Shown here in pieces: positions 23,274 to 31,343 of a DNA stretch of 64,000 nt (positions are counted from its first letter, which is position 1; every line of letters starts with the position of its first letter). The notes below the pieces were generated by a model, which worked only from the letters and a program-made list of their open reading frames with translations, searched no databases and had not been told where the DNA came from. The position numbers and the translations under genes are program-made. This stretch comes from Brachybacterium phenoliresistens (lineage in GTDB: Bacteria; Actinomycetota; Actinomycetes; Actinomycetales; Dermabacteraceae). The stretch lies in NCBI RefSeq assembly GCF_000576425.1, contig NZ_KK069998.1, forward strand, positions 1-64,000, read 5' to 3'.

Positions 23274-23942
23274 TCAGACGAGCTCGGTCCCCCAGGTCCG
23301 CTTCATCGCCGCGACGCTCTCGGCCAGCACCGCCGCCATGTCCACGGATTCGTCCAGCAGCCACTGGACCTGCAGGCCGTCCATCAGCGAGACCATCGAG
23401 CGGGCGATCGCCTCGACCGGCGCGTCCTCGCGGACCGTCCCCCGCTGCTGGTCGGCGCGCAGCTGGTCCCGGAGGGTGTCCAGCACGTCGGCGTAGTGGC
23501 GCACCATCCAGGCGTGCGCGGGATGCTCCGGCGCGACGGCCTCCCCGATCATCGTCATGTACAGGGCCACGAGCCGGCGGCGGCCCATGTTCCGCCGCGC
23601 CACGTGCACCATGTGGTCGAAGGCGGACCAGGGCTCGTGGGATCGTTCGCGCACGAAGGTGTCCTCCGCGTCGCGATGATCGAGGACCGCACCCAGCAGC
23701 GCGTTCTTCGAGGGGAAGTGGTGGGCGAGGCCGGAGGGCGAGATGCCTGCGGCGGCGGCGACCTGGGCCATGGAGGTCGCGGCGTAGCCCTGCTGGGCGA
23801 TCAGCTCGATCGCCGCGCGCAGCGCCGCCTCCCGCACGACGGCGGAGTCCTGGCCGCGCGGGCGACCGCGGCGGCGCCGCGGCCGCGTATCCGGGCCGCC
23901 TGGGGCGGTCCCGGCCTCTGGGGGCGTCGTGGCGGTGCTCAT
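23274..23942 (-). CDS. TetR family transcriptional regulator
   Basis: 222 residues. An Arg-rich N-terminal arm (RPRRRRGRPRGQDSAVV) precedes the HTH with GYAATSMAQVAAAAGISPSGLAHHFPSKNALL. The remainder is a TetR ligand-binding domain of the BetI/C-terminal type, including EDAPVEAIARSMVSLMDGLQVQWLL, which resembles regulators with a tetracyclin-repressor-like C domain. It lies directly downstream of the GPH transporter gene, separated by a terminator. It is the best candidate to bind the TetR-type palindrome at 25496-25512, and its own upstream region has a half-site (GTCGGTCGG near 23965). Confidence 0.88.
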   Translation of the reverse strand: MSTATTPPEAGTAPGGPDTRPRRRRGRPRGQDSAVVREAALRAAIELIAQQGYAATSMAQVAAAAGISPSGLAHHFPSKNALLGAVLDHRDAEDTFVRERSHEPWSAFDHMVHVARRNMGRRRLVALYMTMIGEAVAPEHPAHAWMVRHYADVLDTLRDQLRADQQRGTVREDAPVEAIARSMVSLMDGLQVQWLLDESVDMAAVLAESVAAMKRTWGTELV

Positions 23943-23981
23943 GGGTCCGGGCTCCTTCGGCGACGTCGGTCGGGACGAGGA

Positions 23982-24015
23982 CGGGGCCGGGGCGCACCTG
24001 CGCGCCCCGGCCCCG
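23982..24015 (-). terminator. terminator of the GPH/MFS transporter gene
   Basis: 14-bp perfect stem (23982-23995 and 24002-24015) with a 6-nt loop, 15 nt after the transporter stop codon. Confidence 0.85.
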
Positions 24016-24029
24016 GTGTGGGAGCGAGG

Positions 24030-25370
24030 TTACTTCACGCCGCGGATGAGCATGGTGATCACGGCGCCGATGACGGCGGAGACGAGGGCCGCCACCAGGA
24101 GCGCCGTGAAGTCGGTGCCTCCGCCGATCCTGGCGAGGAGGAATCCGCCGAGGCCGCCGGCCAGCGACTGCGGCAGGGCGTTGGCCATGTTGAACACGCC
24201 CAGGTCCTTGCCCGCGTTCTCGCGGTCCGGAAGCACGTCCAGCACCAGCGCCAGGTCGACCGCGACGTACGCGCCGTAGGCCAGGCCCATGACCGCCTCG
24301 CAGAGGTAGAAGGCGGTGACGGTGTCGGCGTGCAGGAGCATGTAGGTGCCGATGCCGAAGACCAGGATGGCGCCGGCGACGATCACCTTGCGCTTGCCGA
24401 TCCTGTCGGAGAGCCAGCCCGCGAAGAAGCTCGCAAACATGGAGACGATCGTGTAGATCGTGACGCCGGTGGCCACGGCCTTGGTCGCCTCGGCGGTGGG
24501 CAGTCCGAGATGGTCGGTCATGTACTGCACGCGGAACACGACGAACAGGTACGAGGCCAGGATGATGAGGAACCGTCCCCACCAGGCGAGGCCGAAGTCC
24601 GGGAAGCGGATCGGGTTCGTCCAGAAGGTCGAGATGAGCTCGCGCAGGTTGAACGGGTGCCTGTTCTCCTTGAGGACGGGCTCGGGGAGCATCAGGGCGT
24701 AGACCGCCATGAGGACCGCGCCGAGCACCGCGGGGACCATGAACAGCAGGAGCATGTTGCTCTCGAGGAAGGCCGCGAGCCAGGTCGCCACCATGATGCC
24801 GACGTTCTGCGCGATGCCGATGATCCCCGAGGTCTTGCCGTACTGCTCGGAGGGGAGCTGGTCGGAGACCGAGGCGAGGAAGGCGGCGAACGCCATGTTC
24901 GCGCAGGCCTGCGCGAGGAACCAGCCGATGCCCATCGTGAGCGGACCGGTGGCGGTGGCGATGAGCAGGAGCGCCAGGGACATGGCGACGATGCCGCCGA
25001 TGATCCACGGACGGCGGCGCCCGAACCGCGAGGTGGTGCGGTCCGAGATGCGCCCGCCCAGCGCGTTGAAGATCACCGCGGCGATGGCGCCGGGCGACAG
25101 CGCGAGCGCGGTGATCGCCGCCTGCTCCGCCGGGCTCGACGCCAGGGTCTGCGCCTTGAGCGCGATCGAGACCGTGGCCGGCCCGAGCAGGGCGACGAAC
25201 AGGCCGAACTGGGCCAGGAAGACGCCGCCGATGAACCAGGCGGGGCGCTTGGCATCGGGCGTGATGCCCAGATGCGGGATCGGCAGCCTGGGCCCGATGA
25301 GGTTCGGGCTGCCCTGGAGGTCGATCGTCGGATCCGGCGGGAAGCCGGTCTCGGGCCTGGTGGACGTCAC
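24030..25370 (-). CDS. GPH/MFS-type sugar transporter
   Basis: 446-residue, 12-helix membrane carrier. The N-terminal half has GGRISDRTTSRFGRRRPWIIGG, the loop signature of the glycoside-pentoside-hexuronide/sucrose-type carriers, and the C-terminal half has FFAGWLSDRIGKRKVIVAG. The start is GTG 25370 with AAGGAG 8 nt before it. It is divergent from a sulfatase gene that lacks a signal peptide, so I infer it may import a sulfated or related sugar for cytoplasmic desulfation. The promoter (-35 TGGACG, 17 nt, -10 TAATAA) is overlapped by an inverted repeat, and a TetR-type palindrome lies just upstream. Confidence 0.85.
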   Translation of the reverse strand: MTSTRPETGFPPDPTIDLQGSPNLIGPRLPIPHLGITPDAKRPAWFIGGVFLAQFGLFVALLGPATVSIALKAQTLASSPAEQAAITALALSPGAIAAVIFNALGGRISDRTTSRFGRRRPWIIGGIVAMSLALLLIATATGPLTMGIGWFLAQACANMAFAAFLASVSDQLPSEQYGKTSGIIGIAQNVGIMVATWLAAFLESNMLLLFMVPAVLGAVLMAVYALMLPEPVLKENRHPFNLRELISTFWTNPIRFPDFGLAWWGRFLIILASYLFVVFRVQYMTDHLGLPTAEATKAVATGVTIYTIVSMFASFFAGWLSDRIGKRKVIVAGAILVFGIGTYMLLHADTVTAFYLCEAVMGLAYGAYVAVDLALVLDVLPDRENAGKDLGVFNMANALPQSLAGGLGGFLLARIGGGTDFTALLVAALVSAVIGAVITMLIRGVK

Positions 25371-25438
25371 GGGGTGGACTCCTTCGTCGTATGCCGCATC
25401 CGCGGCGCTGCGGGAACCGCCGAGGCGGACTGGGACGA

Positions 25439-25467
25439 TTATTAGTGGACAACAACTAATACGTCCA
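25439..25467 (-). promoter_or_regulatory. promoter of the GPH transporter with overlapping inverted repeat
   Basis: On the minus strand, TGGACG (25462-25467), a 17-nt spacer and TAATAA (25439-25444) form a promoter. ATTAGT (25441-25446) and ACTAAT (25455-25460) form an inverted repeat that covers the -10 and spacer, in a position where a bound repressor would block RNA polymerase. Confidence 0.6.
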
Positions 25468-25495
25468 GCGCCCTCGAACCCCGACCGCGACAGAT

Positions 25496-25512
25496 ACCGA
25501 CCGATGGTCGGT
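25496..25512. promoter_or_regulatory. TetR-type operator palindrome
   Basis: ACCGACC-GAT-GGTCGGT, a perfect 7-bp inverted repeat with a 3-nt centre, in the divergent transporter/sulfatase region. The sequence resembles known TetR-family operators (ACCGACC arms). The adjacent TetR gene at 23274 is the likely partner (inference). Confidence 0.7.
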
Positions 25513-25655
25513 TTGACCTGCGCCCCTGCGCGCGACACGTGAGGAGCATCACCGCAGCGCCGGTGCCGGCGGATAGCGTGGGGGGAGACCACGCACGGAT
25601 GCGCGCCGTCGACGGGAGCGAGACCCCGCCGCGCTCCGGCCGGAGGAGACCCCGC

Positions 25656-26963
25656 ATGACCCCGCGACCGAACATCGTCCTGATCTACGCCGACGACCTG
25701 GGCTGGGGCGATCTGGGATGCTTCGGGGCGGAGGACGTCCCCACCCCGCACCTCGACGCCCTCTGCCGGCGCGGCGTGAAGCTGACGCAGTGGTACGCGA
25801 ACTCGCCGGTCTGCTCCCCCTCGCGCGCCTCCCTCCTGACCGGCCGCTACCCCGAGCACGCCGGGGTCGAGGCGATCCTGGGCGGCAGCCGCACCACCCC
25901 CGGCCTGCCGCCGCAGCCGACCCTCGCCTCCCGGCTGCGGGACCGCGGGTATCGCACCGGCATCTTCGGCAAGTGGCACCTGGGGGCCGATCCCGCCTTC
26001 GCCCCGGGCCGGTACGGGTTCGACGAGGTCTTCGGCTTCCGCGCCGGATGCGTGGACTACTACTCGCACATCTTCTACTGGGGCAGCCGCGCGCCGATCC
26101 ATGATCTCTGGGACGGCGAGGACGAGGTGTGGCTGAACGGCGAGTACCTCACCACGGTGATCGGACGGCGCGCCGCGGACTTCATCACCCGCAGCGCCGC
26201 GCCGCGCGCGGAGGGCGCCGCCCCCTTCTTCTGCTACGTGCCCTTCAACGCGCCGCACTACCCGATGCATGCGCCGGCCGAGCACATGGCCCGGGTGGCC
26301 CACCTCCCGCCGGGGCGCCGCGAGACGGCCGCGATGATCGCCGCCCTGGACGATGCGATCGGCGAGATCCTCCGCGCGCTCGAGGAGGCCGGGGCGGACC
26401 AGGACACGATCGTCGTCTTCTCCTCCGACAACGGCCCCTCCCGGGAGAGCCGCAACTGGCTGGGCGGCGAGGAGATCTCGTACCACGGCGGCTCCTCCGG
26501 CGGCCTGCGGGGCGCGAAGGGATCGGTGTTCGAGGGCGGCATCCGCGTCCCGGGCATCATCACCTGGCCCGCACGCCTCCCCGCGGGCGCCGAGCTCACC
26601 GATCCCGGCATGATGATGGACCTGCTGCCCACCCTGCTGCACGCGAGCGACGGCTGCGCGCCGGACCTGCCCGACGTGGACGGCGTCTCGGTGCTCGCCG
26701 CGCTCAGAGATCCGACCGCACCCCGGCCGGAGCGCACGTTGCACTGGACCTATGAGGGCCAGTGGGCGCTGCGGCGCGGGCGCCACAAGCTGGTGGTCGA
26801 CGCCCGCGAGGGCATGGACCCGCCCGCGACGACGCCGCGGGCCCTGTTCGACCTCGCGGCGGATCCCGCGGAGTCCCACGACCTCGGCGACCTCCCCGGG
26901 ATCTCGGATGCGCTCGAGCACGAGCTCGCCGCGCTGCGGGAGCGGCACGCCGCTCCCGCCTGA
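25656..26963 (+). CDS. formylglycine-dependent sulfatase, cytoplasmic
   Basis: Type I sulfatase (alkaline-phosphatase superfamily). 435 residues. The metal ligands DD are in IVLIYADDLGWGD (Asp13/Asp14), the signature CSPSRASLLTGR begins at Cys53, the residue converted to formylglycine, and GKWHLG and SSDNGPSRESRNW follow. No signal peptide precedes MTPRPNIVLIY, so it should act in the cytoplasm. GGAGGA at about 25642 supports the start. It is divergent from the GPH carrier, suggesting import followed by desulfation. The modifying enzyme (FGE) is not in this window. The substrate is unknown. Confidence 0.9.
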   Translation: MTPRPNIVLIYADDLGWGDLGCFGAEDVPTPHLDALCRRGVKLTQWYANSPVCSPSRASLLTGRYPEHAGVEAILGGSRTTPGLPPQPTLASRLRDRGYRTGIFGKWHLGADPAFAPGRYGFDEVFGFRAGCVDYYSHIFYWGSRAPIHDLWDGEDEVWLNGEYLTTVIGRRAADFITRSAAPRAEGAAPFFCYVPFNAPHYPMHAPAEHMARVAHLPPGRRETAAMIAALDDAIGEILRALEEAGADQDTIVVFSSDNGPSRESRNWLGGEEISYHGGSSGGLRGAKGSVFEGGIRVPGIITWPARLPAGAELTDPGMMMDLLPTLLHASDGCAPDLPDVDGVSVLAALRDPTAPRPERTLHWTYEGQWALRRGRHKLVVDAREGMDPPATTPRALFDLAADPAESHDLGDLPGISDALEHELAALRERHAAPA

Positions 26964-27112
26964 GCCCCGCCCCGAGGCCCCATCAGGGCGTCGCCTACCG
27001 GCGCACCCCTCCCGATTCCGCCGCGACAAGAACTCTGGACGAGCGCCCGGAAAACGCTCATACTGCGCCCATGACCTGCCATGGCGGCAGGACATGGAGG
27101 GGGTAGTCCGTC

Positions 27113-27661
27113 ATGAAGCGCATCATCTCTCTGCTGGCCTCGCTGTTCCTGCTGGGCGCCCTGGGCCTCGTCGCCCCGGTCGCCGCACAGGCCGCACCGT
27201 ACTGCGGCATCACCTGGGGATCCCTCGCCAAGACGCGCAGCGGATTCGCCTATGACACCCATCTGACGAACCTCCGGGCCGGACAGCACACCTGCTACGA
27301 CCGGCTCGTGATCGACCTCGACGGGGACGTGACCGGGTACTCGATCCGCTACGTCACCGCGGTCCATGCTCCCGGCTCCGGCACGGCCGTACCGCTGGCC
27401 GGCGCCGCGGATCTGCAGATCATCGTCCATGCTCCCGCCTACGACGACGGCGGGAGGGCCACCTACTCCCCGGCGAACCCCACGAAGGCGGTCTCCGTGG
27501 ACGGCTACCGCACCTTCCGCCAGGTCGCCCTGGCCGGGAGCTTCGAGGGCGAGACCACCGTGGGCCTGGGCGTGCGCGCCCGCCTGCCCATGCGGGCCTT
27601 CGTCCTGGACGGCCCCGGCGGGGGCAGCCGGATCGTCGTCGACGTCGCGCACCAGGGGTGA
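27113..27661 (+). CDS. secreted AMIN-like domain protein
   Basis: 182 residues with a clear Sec signal peptide: KR, a hydrophobic core IISLLASLFLLGALGLV, and probable cleavage after AQA at residue 27. The mature part matches the actinobacterial AMIN-like fold (TCYDRLVIDLDGDVTGYSIRYV, FEGETTVGLGVRARLPMRAFVLDGPGGGSRIVVDVAH), a beta-sandwich thought to bind cell-wall polysaccharide. Two Cys (about 31 and 62) may form a disulfide. GGAGGGGG precedes ATG. It is monocistronic, ending at a strong terminator. Biological role is unknown. Confidence 0.82.
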   Translation: MKRIISLLASLFLLGALGLVAPVAAQAAPYCGITWGSLAKTRSGFAYDTHLTNLRAGQHTCYDRLVIDLDGDVTGYSIRYVTAVHAPGSGTAVPLAGAADLQIIVHAPAYDDGGRATYSPANPTKAVSVDGYRTFRQVALAGSFEGETTVGLGVRARLPMRAFVLDGPGGGSRIVVDVAHQG

Positions 27662-27687
27662 GCCGACCACCCCAGGCGCACAGCATC

Positions 27688-27724
27688 GACGGGGCCGGGG
27701 AGCCGATGGCTCCCCGGCCCCGTC
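27688..27724. terminator. bidirectional terminator
   Basis: Perfect 17-bp stem (27688-27704 and 27708-27724) with a 3-nt loop between the convergent AMIN-like and aldo/keto reductase genes. Confidence 0.85.
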
Positions 27725-27754
27725 CTCATCGACCGGAGCGGCCGATGCGCAGGC

Positions 27755-28720
27755 TCACCAGGCGTAGGCCTCCGGGGCCGTGCCGCCGGCGGAGGGGAAG
27801 ATCTCGTCGATCGCGGCGAGATCGTCCTCGGTGAAGGAGATGTCGAAGGCGGCGATCGCCGTCTCCAGCTGCTCCATGGTGCGCGGGCCGATGATCGGGC
27901 CGAGCACCCCGGGGCGGTGGAGCAGCCAGGCCAGCGCCGCCTCGCCCGGGGCGATCGACCGCTCGTCGCAGAAGTCCTGCCAGCGCTGGATCTGCGCCTG
28001 CCCCTCCGGATCCGCGGCATGCCGGGAGTTCTCGCGGCGCACGCCGGAGCCCTGGGTCCCCGCCAGGCGCCCGCCGGCGAGCGGCGACCAGGCGATCACG
28101 CCCAGGCCGTAGTGCTCGGAGGCCGGGGTCACCTCGCGCTCGATGTCGCGGGTGACGAGGTTGTACAGGGACTGCTCGGAGACCAGGCCCAGGCCGCCCC
28201 GGGCACGGGCCGTCTCCGAGGCCTGGGCGATGTGCCATCCGGCGAAGTTCGAGGAGCCGAAGTAGGTGACCTTGCCCTGGGCGACCAGGGTGTCGAAGGC
28301 CTGCCACACCTCGTCCCACGGGGTGTCCCGGTCGATGTGGTGCATCTGGTAGAGGTCGATGTGGTCGGTCTGCAGGCGCCGCAGCGAGGCGTCCACGGCG
28401 CGGCGGATGCTGTAGGCGGACAGGCCCTTGCCGGTCGGGCTGGCTCCCTCGGACATGTCGCCGTAGACCTTGGTGGCCAGCACGACCTCGTCGCGGCGGC
28501 CGGAGGCGGCGAGCCATCGGCCGATGATCTCCTCGGTCCAGCCGCGCCGCCCCTCCCCGCCGTAGACGTTGGCGGTGTCGAAGAAGTTCACGCCCTCCTC
28601 GACGGCGCGGTCCATGATCCGGTGGGCGTCCTTCTCCTCGGTGTGCGGACCGAAGTTCATGGTCCCCAGCACCAGGCGGGAGACCGTCGCGCCGCTGCGA
28701 CCGAGATGTGCGTACTCCAT
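27755..28720 (-). CDS. aldo/keto reductase
   Basis: NADPH-dependent (alpha/beta)8 barrel oxidoreductase. 321 residues. The catalytic tetrad is visible as Asp and Tyr in NFFDTANVYGG, Lys in VVLATKVYG and His in DLYQMHHIDRDTP. The nucleotide-binding C-terminal region ALAWLLHRPGVLGPIIGPRTMEQLE is also present. It belongs to the YhdN/Kv-beta-like group. The start ATG 28720 begins the conserved MEYAHLGRSGATVSRL. It follows the GH30 gene on the same strand, with a 41-bp palindrome between them, and could process released sugars, but the substrate is not readable. Confidence 0.9.
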   Translation of the reverse strand: MEYAHLGRSGATVSRLVLGTMNFGPHTEEKDAHRIMDRAVEEGVNFFDTANVYGGEGRRGWTEEIIGRWLAASGRRDEVVLATKVYGDMSEGASPTGKGLSAYSIRRAVDASLRRLQTDHIDLYQMHHIDRDTPWDEVWQAFDTLVAQGKVTYFGSSNFAGWHIAQASETARARGGLGLVSEQSLYNLVTRDIEREVTPASEHYGLGVIAWSPLAGGRLAGTQGSGVRRENSRHAADPEGQAQIQRWQDFCDERSIAPGEAALAWLLHRPGVLGPIIGPRTMEQLETAIAAFDISFTEDDLAAIDEIFPSAGGTAPEAYAW

Positions 28721-28744
28721 GGTGGTTCCACTTCTCTCGAGGTT

Positions 28745-28785
28745 CCGATGTGGGCCGCCGATGGGCCATCGGCGGCGCACATCGG
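28745..28785 (-). terminator. 41-bp near-perfect palindrome between GH30 and aldo/keto reductase genes
   Basis: Arms CCGATGTG (28745-28752) and CACATCGG (28778-28785) flank a 10-bp inner stem (28755-28764 and 28766-28775) with a single-base centre; only one pair mismatches. It lies 74 nt after the GH30 stop and 25 nt before the reductase start. It is most simply a terminator, but it could act in the reductase leader. Confidence 0.55.
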
Positions 28786-28858
28786 ACGGTACGCGCTTAC
28801 CGGAGCTTTGGCCAGGCATTATCGCGATGCATGCCCGGCCGCCCGGTCGCTTTCGTCG

Positions 28859-31237
28859 TCACCCCCAGGGCGCGGTGTACGTGGTGACCGAGCGGGGGGC
28901 GAGCTGCACGGTGCCGCGGGCGATCCCGTCGCCGCCGCGGACCAGGCGCACGGACTCCCCGCGCGCCAGCGCCTCGCCCTCGGCCGTGCGGTGGGGCGTG
29001 AGCTTCAGCGTCGGCGCCCTGTGCGGCACGGCCAGCTCCGCGGCGGCGACCTGATCGGACTCGTTGATCACCACCAGCACGAGGGTGCCCTCGTCCTCGT
29101 CGACGTAGGCGGAGGCGAAGACCTCGGTGCGCGTCGCCGGGGTGTAGGCGAGGGCCTCGGCCTGCGTCATGCCCTCGGGCACCAGCAGGTCGAGGATGTT
29201 GGGGTCCTCGTGCCCGTCGCTGCCGCCGCCGAAGTTCCAGTCGGAGGCCTCGGCGACCACCTCTCGCACGCGCAGCGAGTCCGCGGCCATGTTCCCGTCC
29301 GAGCCCATCACGAGCACCTGGAAGGACCAGTCCGGCTGGATCTCGCCGAGGAACGCCTTGGGCACCCGCAGGGTGAGGGTCGCGCCGTCCACGCTCTGCG
29401 CGTCCTCGAGGGGGACGAACAGGGCCTCGCGCATCGCCGCCGGGACCTTCTCGGCCACGTTCTGCCGGGCGACGTCCGTGCGTCCCGTGGCCCAGATGGC
29501 CCTGTCCCAGGCGAAGCCCTCGGCGACCCGGGCGCGCCGGCCCGGCAGCAGCTCGGTGAAGCCGCCCGCGGCGCCGGTGTCCACGTAGATGTCGAAGATC
29601 TGCAGGTCGTAGCCGACCGGCGAGCCGTTCCACGGATCCACCAGATCGGCGCCCAGCTCGAGGGTGAACAGCACGTCCTGCCCGGCGTCGATCGCCTCGA
29701 CGGCGAGCAGGTCGAAGCTGCCGGGGGTGAACACGGCGTTGCGCGGATAGGTGACCGCGCCGTGGCCGTGGTCGTCCCCCGCCGGGTCCTCGAGACGGAA
29801 GATCCGCTGTCCCGGCGCGGCGCCCGCGGTGATCTGCGGGGTGACGAACGGGATCGCGGCCATCTCGCCGTCGGACTGCTGCGTGGCCTCGACCTCCGCG
29901 GTGATGCGCTCGGCGCCCGGGCGCACGAAGCGGCTGTAGTTGCCCATCGCCCAGAGCCTCTGGGTCTCCAGGATCGATTCCTCGTCGCCGGGCTCGACGT
30001 AGTCGGTGTAGATCAGCCCGTCATGGTAGTCGTAGCGGCTCACGGCGATCCAGAGCTGCCAGGCCACGGCCCCGGCGATGGTGAGGTCGGAATGGATGGT
30101 GCGGGCGAGGACCAGCGCCGAGTCCATGCCGGCATCGCGCCCGCCGACCATCTCGCACCATTCGGTCATGGTGAGGTGGTGGTCGGGATGCTGGCGCATC
30201 CTCTCGGCGGCCTGGGCCCGCTGCTCGTCGGTGGACCAGTAGGAATGGGTGGCGAACTCCCCGAGGCCCGCAGCGATCTCCTCGTCCCCCAGCAGCACGG
30301 CGGCATAGTCCTGATCGGAGTAGAGGGCCTTGTACTCCCCCGATTCGGGCGCCGAGACGAGCGTGTCCAGGTCGCTCGAGCCGAAGCCGTCCAGGACGAC
30401 GCGCAGGAGCTCGCGGACCTCCTCGGGCTCGTAGTGGCAGCCCTCCTGGCCGGGCGCGTCCCAGCCCCACTGGGGCTCGTTGATCGGGCTCACGAACCGG
30501 AAGTCGATGCCCTCCTCGTCGCGGAAGCGGCGCACCACGTCCAGCAGGTACTGCGTGAACTCCGCGTAGTTCTCCGCGGGCAGGTTCGAGGTGCCCGGGT
30601 CGCCGTAGGTGTGGCCGTTCGCGGTCAGGCGCCGCGGCGGGCTGTTGACGAAGGCGACGAAGTCCTCGACGCCGTGCTCCTTCGCGGCCTGCAGGAACCA
30701 GCGGGCGGCCGCGTCGCGGTCCCAGTCGTACTCTCCCGGACCGGTCTCGAAGGTCTCCGCCGTGCGCCACGGGTCGCCGATGGTCTCGTCGATCCCGCCG
30801 CCGATGTTGTACCGGTACTGCGACAGCCCGATGCCCTGGCTGCGCGAGAACAGCAGCCGTGCGACGCGGTTGCGCGAGGGCGAGGACCAGGTGCCCAGAT
30901 TCTGGGCCCACCAGGCCCCGGAGGCGCCGAACCCCTCGATCCGCTGGTGCCGCTCGGCGGGATCCAGGCGCAGCCGGTAGGCGGGCTCGGCATCGGCCGC
31001 CCCTGCGGCGTCGATCGGGCGCGGCCCTGCGGCCCGGACCCCGGCGGAGGCCGCCGAGGCGCCCGTCGCGACGGCCCCGGTCGCGAGCCCGGCGGCGGCG
31101 CTCGCGGCGATGAGCATCCGGCGGCTGAGGGCGCGGGCGGGGTGCGCCAGCGCGGGCGAGAAGGCTCCGCCCTCGGCTGCGGCGGGCGAGGCGGCGGGGC
31201 GCGGGTCCGTGGGGCGATCCAGGGGATGTGCGGGCAT
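28859..31237 (-). CDS. Tat-exported GH30 glycoside hydrolase with glucodextranase C-like module
   Basis: 792-residue secreted enzyme, probably an endo-beta-1,6-galactanase or related GH30 glycosidase. A Tat signal with SRRMLIA (38-44) is followed by the barrel (about 95-455): acid/base Glu254 in SPINEPQWGWD and nucleophile Glu359 in LTMTEWCEM. Residues about 476-695 resemble the C-terminal binding module of glucodextranase (RLEDPAGDDHGHGAVTYP, GYDLQIFDIYVD). This module interrupts the beta-sandwich, which resumes at about 700-790 (EVFASAYVDEDEGTLVLVVIN, PRSVTTYTAPWG). The start is ATG 31237 with AGAGGT 6 nt upstream. A palindrome overlies the promoter. Confidence 0.85.
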   Translation of the reverse strand: MPAHPLDRPTDPRPAASPAAAEGGAFSPALAHPARALSRRMLIAASAAAGLATGAVATGASAASAGVRAAGPRPIDAAGAADAEPAYRLRLDPAERHQRIEGFGASGAWWAQNLGTWSSPSRNRVARLLFSRSQGIGLSQYRYNIGGGIDETIGDPWRTAETFETGPGEYDWDRDAAARWFLQAAKEHGVEDFVAFVNSPPRRLTANGHTYGDPGTSNLPAENYAEFTQYLLDVVRRFRDEEGIDFRFVSPINEPQWGWDAPGQEGCHYEPEEVRELLRVVLDGFGSSDLDTLVSAPESGEYKALYSDQDYAAVLLGDEEIAAGLGEFATHSYWSTDEQRAQAAERMRQHPDHHLTMTEWCEMVGGRDAGMDSALVLARTIHSDLTIAGAVAWQLWIAVSRYDYHDGLIYTDYVEPGDEESILETQRLWAMGNYSRFVRPGAERITAEVEATQQSDGEMAAIPFVTPQITAGAAPGQRIFRLEDPAGDDHGHGAVTYPRNAVFTPGSFDLLAVEAIDAGQDVLFTLELGADLVDPWNGSPVGYDLQIFDIYVDTGAAGGFTELLPGRRARVAEGFAWDRAIWATGRTDVARQNVAEKVPAAMREALFVPLEDAQSVDGATLTLRVPKAFLGEIQPDWSFQVLVMGSDGNMAADSLRVREVVAEASDWNFGGGSDGHEDPNILDLLVPEGMTQAEALAYTPATRTEVFASAYVDEDEGTLVLVVINESDQVAAAELAVPHRAPTLKLTPHRTAEGEALARGESVRLVRGGDGIARGTVQLAPRSVTTYTAPWG

Positions 31238-31287
31238 CTTCGACCTCTTCTCCGGTGCCGGGTCGTCGATGACACGGCTTTTGATGA

Positions 31288-31321
31288 CCCTTAGCGTAAG
31301 GGCGGACATCGAGGGTGTCCA
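31288..31321 (-). promoter_or_regulatory. GH30 promoter with operator palindrome on the -10
   Basis: TGGACA (31316-31321), a 17-nt spacer and TACGCT (31293-31298) make a good sigma-A-type promoter on the minus strand. The perfect palindrome CCCTTA-GCG-TAAGGG (31288-31302) covers the -10, so a repressor is expected. Its identity is unknown. Confidence 0.7.
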
Positions 31322-31343
31322 GAGCCGGAGAGGGCCGGGCGGC

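Noticed and set aside
27917..31294. 1125-residue plus-strand ORF
   Set aside because: Antisense shadow of the GH30 and aldo/keto reductase genes.
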